NCBI GenBank assembly: GCA_021018995.1
Contig: CM037588.1
Span: forward strand, 34,779,000-34,842,999
Source of the DNA: Chloranthus sessilifolius
Taxonomy: Eukaryota > Streptophyta > Magnoliopsida > Chloranthales > Chloranthaceae
Direction of reading: 5' to 3'
Length of the DNA: 64,000 bases
Below, in pieces: positions 56,301 through 64,000 of this stretch; position 1 is the stretch's first letter; the number at the start of each line of letters is the position of its first letter. Below the pieces are notes generated by a model that was not told the origin of the DNA, searched no databases, and saw nothing but the letters and a program-made list of their open reading frames with translations. The position numbers and the translations under genes were made by a program.

Positions 56301-57143
56301 CCTGCTCTCAAAAGAAAACGCACCCCTTCCAAGAAAAAGTCCACTTCTAAAAGAGCCACTGCAGCCCAAAAAGGCAAAAGGCCGGCCCCTCCATCCCCAC
56401 CTCCAAAGGTCACCAGAGCTTTGGCTCAGGATGATCCCCATGGGCGCCTACTTTCCAAAGAAGAACGCAGACAGGCTGCTGCTGCCCTTGGATTGGACCC
56501 TACTGAGCTCTTTCCTTTTGACTCCGACTCTAATGATGCACCACCTACGGATCCCAATGCCCAACCTACTGTTGCTGCTCCTTCCTCTGGCCCTGCTGCA
56601 CAATCCTATCCTCAGCGAAGGAAAGTTACCGCAAAGAGGACTACTCCCCCAAGTCACTCTTTGAAAATTGGAAAAGAAACATCTGCCCAGTCTGAGGAGG
56701 CACCACCACTAAGCCAGCCCGTGAAAGGGAAGAGCCCTGCCATTCCTACAGTCAAATTACCAGATCCATCTCCTGTGGCTCCCCCTAAACCAGAAAAAGG
56801 GAAAAGTCCTCTCCTGTCTCAGGTGCAAGCCCAAGCTAAATCCCCCGTTGCCCCTCCTGAGCCAGCACAAGCCCAATCCTCTCTTATTCCCCCTCTGCCT
56901 CAGCAAAGGCAAGCCTCCAAAGGTAAGGGCCCCAAAGGAAAATCTCTCACCAAACCCCCTGAGCCAACCACTGCTAAATCTTCAGAGATCCCTCCTGAAC
57001 CCAAGAAGAGAAAAATGAGGGTCCTGGCTCCAACCATACCCAAAACTCCCGAGCAAAGAAAGGCAAAGAGGGAACGAAAGAAGAAAGAAGAAGAGGCTCT
57101 CCTGCAAGATCATGCAAGGAAGATGGGATGGGATAAGTTTTAA
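53397..57143 (+). pseudogene. E3 ORF2 (Athila downstream ORF)
   Basis: Starts MMAPKSAPVKRARDKATVEPTPKKAKP, a basic nuclear-type N-terminus. A globular region (53,520-54,250) contains PALAYPRLVQLFYQHLRV and LLGPDLIAEVLGIPAIFDPNCGYGAP, plus RGLKATGDSIRRRDLDPKLLFIDQVLRKNIY, resembling the 'putative plant transposon protein' family. A Pro/Ser/Thr-rich middle (54,300-55,600) follows, then a probable coiled coil (55,630-56,030; EKKLNNDQEITRLSKELADTILLW) and a Pro/Lys-rich tail ending KKKEEEALLQDHARKMGWDKF. Frame breaks lie near 53,760, 54,124, 55,095-55,618 and 55,855. No signal peptide or membrane segment is seen. Confidence 0.8.
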
Positions 57144-59023
57144 GACAGATTCTAACTAGATTGTACCTAGGAATTTCTCTGTTTCTTTTACAAGTGTTCT
57201 CTTGTATTTTGCACATTTCTAATTTTTCATAGACTTTTCCCCTGTCTTTACTATCTTGCTTTGCCTGTGTATGTTTTGTTTCCTGTTCTTTCCTTTTCTT
57301 TTAGCCTCATTAGCTCTGCTGCACAACCACCTTTGAACCAGTGAGGCCATTGCTCCTCATAGGTTTGGGGGTATGGCAGGTAGACCTTGCCAATGGAATA
57401 GTTAACATAAGTACACCAGACTCATCTGAGCAATATGGAAATGGACCTCTGTTCACTTAAGAATCATGAAATTAAGAAGTTTAAAATTTATGCAAACCTT
57501 GGACATTATAAACTTCTAATATTCCACATTTCCATGATAATATCACCAAGGAAACATACTTGTATCAGCACTTAGTGAATCATTAGAGAGAGAAAAAGGT
57601 GAGGACATACTTGAAAGTTCAAAGGATGACCATAACCAGTGAGAATTAGGCCTACAAAATTTTTCTATTCTTTGAGGAGTAACTAAGGCATTTCTTTTAG
57701 TTCTAAGGACTGGCTGACTCACTGTGCTCACTAGAAGTTAGGTAATTCCAAGTTGAAACAACTGACAGTACTCATGAGACCTAGGAAAGGATCAAGGCCT
57801 TCTCTTGGACAGTTTGAGCCTAAAAAGACCAATCCTAAAGCAACTGCCCTTGTCCATACCCCCTTTGAGCTTTAAATCCTAAATTTCTTCAAAATACACC
57901 TGAGTACTTGAACCTGAACCTATGAACCTGATTCAACCTATCCTCACTCTGAGAATTCAGAAGGTAAAGCAGAAAGAGTTGAAGATGGACTAGCTATGGT
58001 CAACATTAGGTGAATGGAGAAGAAGGATCTCAAAAATTTGGCAGTATGGTAACTGAGAACATGGTGGCATTTCTGAAAAGCAAAAACAAAATGAAAAGAA
58101 GAAAACTCCAGTAAAAAGAAACAGAAATAATAATGAAGAGGAATAAGGGAGAAGTCAAGAGGAACTTTCATTGGAAAATCAAAATCAAGAAGAGAAACTG
58201 ATAACTTCAAATCAGAAAATCTCAAAGAAGATGAAGGGAGCTGAATTATGCAAGGTGAAGTCATGAACCACCTCTGTGACCTACTGATTTCTCAAATTTG
58301 AACCCCTTTTCAACCTTCCATTCTTTTTAACCCTACTCCATAAGCCACATTACAGCCCAGTTAAAAGCCCTTGTGATCCAAAGTTGAGTGAGCTGTCATG
58401 TGAAGATAAGGAATTATCCAATCTATGGTGAGGAATTGACAATGATGTCAGCACTTAAGAACTCTGCCTATGCTCATGCTTACAAACCCAGTTGGGGGAT
58501 GTAACTGCTCTTGAGCCTGTGAGAAACTGAACCCCTCAACAAACCTTTATGAGAATATACCCTGCAAAGTTTTCTTTTGGGTCTGAACTTGAATGCATTA
58601 TGTATGACCTTAACCTAATTTTTTTTGACATAAGGATAAGCTCAGTGTTGACACACACTTGTGCAGTTTTCTGTGATTGCAAACTATTTGGAAATGTTGT
58701 GCAATCATGAGAGTTTATGCTGTTTAAGTTAGTGTGCAACCAATGAATTAAATTTCTTTTATGTGTACTGATTCAAGAGTAGACTAAATCTGATTCCTTA
58801 ACTGCTCATTGGATGACATTGCACTTTTGTTAACTATTTTATTTGAGAAGTTTGTGGGTGTCTTCACTGAAAACCCTCAGGAGACTTCACTCCTCCACTG
58901 GGGATCACCTAGGGGTTTAAAAGGCTTGGTACATATGCTAAATATATCCGTGCTCCCTACGAAAGTGGTATTTAATTTTTAGAGTAGATTTAATGTAGCT
59001 TTGCTAAGGGACTACCAAAGATT
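57144..59023 (+). other. E3 3' non-coding region
   Basis: No protein is recognised. It is colinear with E2 29,309-31,240 despite strong ORF2 divergence. It contains a PPT-like 'aggtttgggggt' at 57,361-57,372 and the conserved block at about 58,868-58,965. Confidence 0.7.
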
Positions 59024-59036
59024 AGGTTTGGGGGTG
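59024..59036 (+). other. E3 polypurine tract
   Basis: AGGTTTGGGGGTG immediately precedes the 3' LTR TG at 59,037, where plus-strand synthesis would be primed. Confidence 0.8.
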
Positions 59037-61614
59037 TGTTAAGACCTGAAAAGTACCACTTTTCACCCCTTAACTTAACCTTTGATTAGACCCTTAGCCA
59101 CCTAATAAGTTCTTGTTAAGTGTTTTATTTAGGTAATAATCAGCAGTGAAATAGGGCCAGGAATCCTGTGAAGGAGCCTGCTTTGGCACCGGATATCCCT
59201 CAGAAGAATGAACTCTGAATCCAGTCCTGAAATGAGCCTCGCGCAGTTGACCCAAGCTTTAGAGGATTCAGGAGAAATATGCCTCGCGCAGTTCAACTGA
59301 GCTTCCCAAGACTTTACAGTAACCTCTCGCGTAGATGAGTGACTGAAGAGCTTCAGAAACTGAAACTCGCGCAGCTCTCGCAAAGCTCAAGAGTAGAACA
59401 CATTGCACAGTGTCGCGCAGTTCAAAGCAGACCTCTCTCAATCTCGCACAGTTCACTCAGAACGGCTAAGGAGAGAGAGCTTCAGAAGATTTCTCGCACA
59501 GCTGTTGCATAGTCACCGCGGGATGCAATTATCAGAAGAAGAACGCCTCGCGCAGTTCTCGCACCATTCAAGAAAGAAAACATCCTGGCAAAGGCAAAGC
59601 CAATCTCGCGAAGATCAAGTGAGACGTAGAACCTCGTGCAGTTCAGAACTCAGTAGAGCCTCGCGAGGTAACTCGCGAAGTCCAGTAAAGAGAAGTGCTC
59701 GCGAAGTTCTTGCGCTGCTGAAATTCACTCTCGTGAAGATCAGCCCAGCAAAGATCGACCGACCTCGCGACGACTTAAATTTCAACCCCGCGACACTTGA
59801 GACTGTGTTTTCTATTCAACCCCACGAAGCCCAATCTAGCGAGAGCGCAACTCTCTACCGCGCGACTGCCTGAAGCGCAAACCAAGGCAACCTCACGACA
59901 GCTAAAGCTTCAGTGTCAAATCATCCTAGCGAAGAGCAAAGAGCTACCACGCGACAAGTCTGGGAAACTACAGCTACCTAGCGAAGCTCTGACCCTAAAC
60001 TTCCATCTCTTCAGCAGAGGACCTTCTGGGTATTTCTAGCGATTAAGGCACACACTCCCACACTCAAATCTCCATGCACGTGCCTCGAGGCATCCAAGGA
60101 TCATTATCAGGTCATGTGGCATCGTTAAAATTAGGGTTTCCTAACCCTAATGCGCCGCCACCCCACTGCTATATAAATCCATACCCGAGCTTAGGTTTAG
60201 GCATCTGGGAACCCATCTCAGATCATTTTTCTTTTCTCTTTCTTTTTAGCAGTAAGTAATTTTCTTTTTCTTTGCTTCTCTCCATAGTCCAACACTTGCT
60301 GGCTATGCCTTTGTATGTGTTTTTGAATTAGATCAATGGAAGTTCTGTAATAGGATCTGTACTTTATGGGATTGGTATTTATGTGTGAGATGCTCTGTGC
60401 AAGGCTGCTGCCTTGTGATCCGCCATTGCTTTGGCTGTGTTCCAAAGCAATGGAGGACTGATTCTAAAAGCCATTCAGATCCAAGTGACCTGTGTGTCTG
60501 GGCTATAATGGTCCTACAGCCTTAGCTCCACCACAGGACCCACTAGATCTGAAATCCCCATGGGAGCTTGAGCTGGTAGCCTTGTGAGCATGGTGGTAGC
60601 AGCGATAATCTTGTTTTGTTTTGGGCTCCGTGAGGAGGATAACCTTTGGGATAGTCTGTGACCATTTAAGTGGACAGATTGTAGCCTTAGGGTGATTCTG
60701 ATTCACGGATCCAAGATGGATCCTTCTTCTTTACACCTGAGCTTGTAGAAGCCTGGTGAGAGATTGTACAAAGGCAGACTCCCCCATATTTGTATAGATC
60801 CGCCATCAGATGTTGGATCTGATCTGGTTATAGAGGTTGTAGGCTGGTGACTGGACCATTGTAGCCTCACTCAAGCAATGGACAGCTAGATCGAAGGTTA
60901 TACTTAATCTCTTGCTGGTTCTTTGTGTCTGGGCTATCATGGTCCTACAGCCTTAGCCCCACATATAGAACTTTAGAGGTTGAGGTTCCCTATGGATTCT
61001 TGAGCTGGTAGCCTAGATGAAATAGTGCCTGCAATGATTTACTTGTTATGTTTTGACCCATCCCTGGATAGTGGCTCCCCTATGGATAATCTGTGACCAT
61101 TCAAGTGGACAGGTTATAGCCTTAAGGGTGGAATCATGGCAGAGTGATGGGTTGGATCCTTTCTCCTCAGAGGTGATAATGTAGCCTCTAGACAGGATTT
61201 CTATAATATTAGATCTAAATTTGAGTTACAAAACTTCTCTGACCTTGGCTCAATAACGTACTTCTCACCCTTTTTATACTCATTTTCCACACTCCATCCA
61301 TCCTCTCAACACTTTCTGTAGTTTAGATATTAAAATACTTAGAATAAGTGACCTTAAACTCTCCTCCTTCTAAGACTGCCAGATCTATAGACAGATCTGG
61401 AGGGACTACTAGAGATGGCTCCCTTGGAGCTCTAGATCACCTTTCCCTGTGGGATAAACTCTTACTTATCAAAACTTGCTACAAAGGACCCTGTATCTTG
61501 CAGGTCTAGGACTTCTGAGTTGTGCTGGATTCACCACCTGTTTTACTCTGTCTTTGACTTTTAAATAACTTTCACCACCAACCAATAATGAAAGCACACC
61601 AGAAGTATTCAACA
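59037..61614 (+). repeat. E3 3' LTR (2,578 bp)
   Basis: TGTTAAGACC...TTCAACA, colinear with the 5' LTR. TATA box at 60,170-60,177, telo-box at 60,132-60,139. Hairpin 1: 60,651-60,659 with 60,674-60,682; hairpin 2: 61,086-61,094 with 61,109-61,117. Hairpin 2 is fully paired here where the 5' LTR copy has one mismatch. Confidence 0.95.
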
Positions 61615-62460
61615 CAAGGCTCCATAGTTTGTGTCTAATCCAATGAAGCATTTGATTGGCCCATCTGACTGTTCGCGGGTGCCCCTGCTGAAAGCAGGGT
61701 TTGAGCTCTTTGGGTAAACCCATCGATCGCAAAGTTTATTTACCATAACTTCCTGAGCAAAGTGAATAGTTGCCACAACACTTTTTGGGGAGGACATGCC
61801 ATTTTTGAAAGCATGCCCTTGATCAACATGACTAAGAGTATCCAGCTTCAACTACCTTTGAATAGATCCAACCAGACATTTGGACGTCTCCCTAAAGGGA
61901 CATCCAATCCTGATCTCTGTTGACAATGATCATAAATATCAATTAACTATCTATAACCATGCACCCATCAGGGGCAGTAAGCAACAACAAAAGCAATGGA
62001 AGCCCTGACCTGGACCCGCACGAGTATAATTTACGGGGACAAACGACCATCATACAGATACCCAAACACATGGCATACACTTTATAGGGATGCCGCTGCC
62101 CATATAGGTTTTAAGCCTACAAAAAATAAAAGGGAAATGAACCCTTCTGAATGCATGGTTGCACATAGTTTGATTGATACGTAATCTCATTCTTGATAGG
62201 TTGGTCTCAACCAACGATTAATCTTTTCCAATGGAGAATCTGAAGCTTAAGATAATTAAGTTCATATGGATCCAAAACCGGGCGCTCATTGCGAAAATTT
62301 AGCAGTGGAGTTGACTCGATCGAAACATTGACTGTTTGACCGGGACCGACACCGATGCTCATACCTTAAAGCAGGATCCAAAGATCTGAGGTGAACCTCC
62401 AACTCATGGCTTTAATATGGCATAGCTGCATTGCTGATAAAATATTGACATTTCACCGTC
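61615..62460. other. Unassigned segment right of E3
   Basis: No recognised domain on either strand and no similarity to the B2 gag that should continue here if E3 had simply inserted into B2. Short frames occur on both strands, but I cannot assign them to a family. Confidence 0.4.
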
Positions 62461-62499
62461 GTATGCTTGTGCGTTTGTGCGGGGAAGCACAGATCTGCT

Positions 62500-62770
62500 T
62501 TTTATTTTTCTATCATTTTATATTTTTTTTGAATTTTTTAGCTATTATTTTATGTGATATTTTAGAATTTTGAAGCTATTATTTTATGTGACTTTTTTTT
62601 GGGAATTTTCAACTATTTTATGTGATTTTTTTGGAAATTTTCAACTATTTTATGTGATTTTTTTGGAAATTTTCAACTATTTTATGTGATTTTTTTTTGG
62701 AAATTTGAAGCTATTATTTTATGAGACTTTTTTTTGGGAATTTTCAAATTATTCTTCTATGTGATTATTC
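62500..62770. repeat. AT-rich minisatellite (~36 bp unit)
   Basis: Tandem units of 'ttttatgtgatttttttgga' plus 'aattttcaactat', about seven copies with variants 'gaagctattat' and 'gactttttt'. Low complexity; no coding potential. Confidence 0.85.
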
Positions 62771-63032
62771 CTATTATTTTTCATGAATGCTTCCGACTTC
62801 TCTGTGGGGATTCTTTTTTGGACTTTTCTTTATATTTTCTTGTATAGGATCGGGGAGCTCATTGATCTCGATCTGCTTTTATTCTAGCACGGCTTTCTTG
62901 GCAAGTCGAAGGATGATCGAAATGCCACCTTGGGAACGCGTGCATCTGTCGGGAGCGACAAAAGAAACAAAAAGGAGTGGAGGAACCGACCTTCCTATCT
63001 GGCCCGTACCAGGCCCAAGACCCGGCCTAAGT

Positions 63033-63604
63033 GCCTGGCGCAACTAATAGTTTCGCCAAGTAAAAGGAGGGCAAAATCTTGCCTGGCATAACTATTAGTT
63101 GCGCCAGGCTTGGTTGGGGAGATATTTAAACAGCCCGAGTTCGGGCTAGTGGGGCATTATTTCAAATTTTCTCTGCCCTTCTTTTCTTTGAAACCGAAAA
63201 CTGACTCCTCCTAGGGTTCCTTTACATTGCCTCTACGCATGCCCCATTGCCGTTGCATTGTTTGTGTGGATCGATTGTTGGCTCACGCTAGAAGATAAAA
63301 ATTGATGTATGGTGATGGACCCGCATTGGAAAAGCAAGAGCAAAAACGAACCAGTCAAAGAGGACAAGTCAAACAAAAAAAAGTGATTTTTGGACTAACT
63401 CGGGTATATAAGGACCCACTACCCCCAGGTTAAACAGGGTGCAACTATTAGTTGCGCCATTGTTTTTCTTCCCTAGGTTAAGCCTGGCGCAACTAATAGT
63501 TGCGCCAATTGCTTTTTGCCCCCATTTTTGCCTGGCGCAACTATTAGTTGCGCCAGCACAGATTTCCTGGGACTTCAACCCGACGCAACTAATAGTTGTG
63601 CCAC
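63033..63604. repeat. Palindrome clusters of the GCGCAACTA type
   Basis: Six copies at 63,033-63,060, 63,081-63,109, 63,438-63,459, 63,482-63,508, 63,530-63,556 and 63,580-63,604. Two are perfect, with 11-bp arms TGGCGCAACTA and TAGTTGCGCCA around one base (63,485-63,507; 63,533-63,555). TATTTAAA (63,123) and TATATAAG (63,405) lie between clusters. This suggests part of a further Tat-like element, but no LTR end, PBS or gag was identified. Confidence 0.75.
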
Positions 63605-64000
63605 ACTATAGGTGCCCCCTCTTCAGCCATCTCGGGACCTTGCTGTGGGGACTTACACCCCTTTTATTTTTTTACACCTCCTTTCACTAGCAGTTTGGCA
63701 ATTACTTTGTTTATTCATGTGTAGGACTGATCCTACATCAAAGAATGCGACCCAAAAAGTCACTTTTTGAGAGCATTTTGGCAAAACACATCCTGCAGAG
63801 AAGCATGGGGGCATTACCCTCCTAGGATTGTCTGGTTGCATGTTTACTTCCCAATCCGGGTACTGCATCAATTTGGCTGCCCTCAGCAGGTGCCCTGCGA
63901 GGCCAAACCTCTCTATGTGATTTGATCTTTTCTAGGGGGTCCTCTGGAGATATAGATCAGATTGCCGCTCTTTGGGAGACGCGTCAGTCGATGCTGATGT
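63605..64000. other. Right edge, unassigned
   Basis: Mixed-frame short open stretches, none recognised. It could be the leader or first ORF of the element carrying the palindromes at 63,033-63,604, which would extend beyond the window. Confidence 0.35.

Larger units (their letters stand above)
48180..61614 (+). mobile_element. Athila-type LTR retrotransposon E3 lacking pol (13.4 kb)
   Basis: Both LTRs (2,545 and 2,578 bp), PBS, gag, ORF2, 3' non-coding region and PPT are present in order, but there is no protease, RT, RNase H or integrase. By eye the LTRs differ by roughly 4-5% in sampled segments, mostly transitions. Flanks CAGAC and CAAGG do not form a target duplication, and the right flank does not continue B2. 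It would need pol in trans. Confidence 0.9.

Noticed and set aside
55851..57143. A 430-codon open frame as a host gene
   Set aside because: It is colinear with the C-terminal part of ORF2 in E2 and sits inside E3 between gag and the 3' LTR.

Overview
This is a gene-poor, retrotransposon-packed stretch of a plant nuclear genome, most likely an angiosperm with a large genome; the species cannot be named from the sequence. The evidence is nested Ty3/gypsy elements of the plant Athila, Tat/Ogre and chromovirus (Del/Tekay-like) types, tRNA-derived primer sites of those lineages, CACTA-type miniature elements, and many in-frame stops. I found no convincing host gene, tRNA, rRNA or CRISPR array.

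Layout. 1-3,084: AT-rich, with a degenerate ~300 bp tandem repeat interrupted by CACTA-like MITEs and a long inverted repeat. 3,085-~7,240: truncated Athila element A0 (protease tail, RT, RNase H, start of integrase, LTR). ~7,250-15,074: reverse-strand Tat element B0 (gag, protease, RT, two RNase H domains, integrase). 15,075-20,920: forward Tat element B1 (5' LTR, PBS, leader, gag). 20,921-33,369: forward Athila element E2 lacking its 5' end (gag C-terminus, protease, RT, RNase H, integrase, ORF2, 3' LTR). 33,370-39,442: reverse 5' end of a Tat element (B3), split by an Athila-type solo LTR (34,801-37,616). 39,443-~40,290: minisatellite and flank. ~40,291-45,023: degraded chromovirus-like element C. 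45,024-45,698: unassigned. 45,699-48,179: 5' end of Tat element B2. 48,180-61,614: Athila-type element E3 with both LTRs, tRNA-Asp PBS, gag and ORF2 but no pol. 61,615-64,000: unassigned DNA, an AT-rich minisatellite and palindrome clusters.

B0 and B3 are probably the two ends of one reverse Tat element into which B1 and E2 inserted. One deletion between the gags of B1 and E2 would explain the missing B1 3' half, the missing middle of the B0/B3 gag and the missing E2 5' LTR. It leaves a Tat gag joined in frame to an Athila gag.

The most unusual signal is cis-regulatory. (1) Each Athila-type LTR carries its own family-specific cluster of short CG-rich or palindromic motifs just upstream of a TATA box. 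In E2 and E3 the same motif type recurs ~300 bp before the start codon of ORF2, a Lys/Arg-rich, coiled-coil protein with no visible membrane segment. (2) The Tat elements do the same with short palindromes in U3 and again ~400 bp before gag; the arm sequence differs between elements while base pairing is kept. (3) All Athila-type LTRs share a ~200 bp block ~440-480 bp downstream of the TATA box, centred on a hairpin with a conserved loop and a covarying 9-bp stem. Together these suggest fast-evolving, element-specific operator-like sites plus a conserved leader RNA structure. I know of no description of this set, but no search was run.
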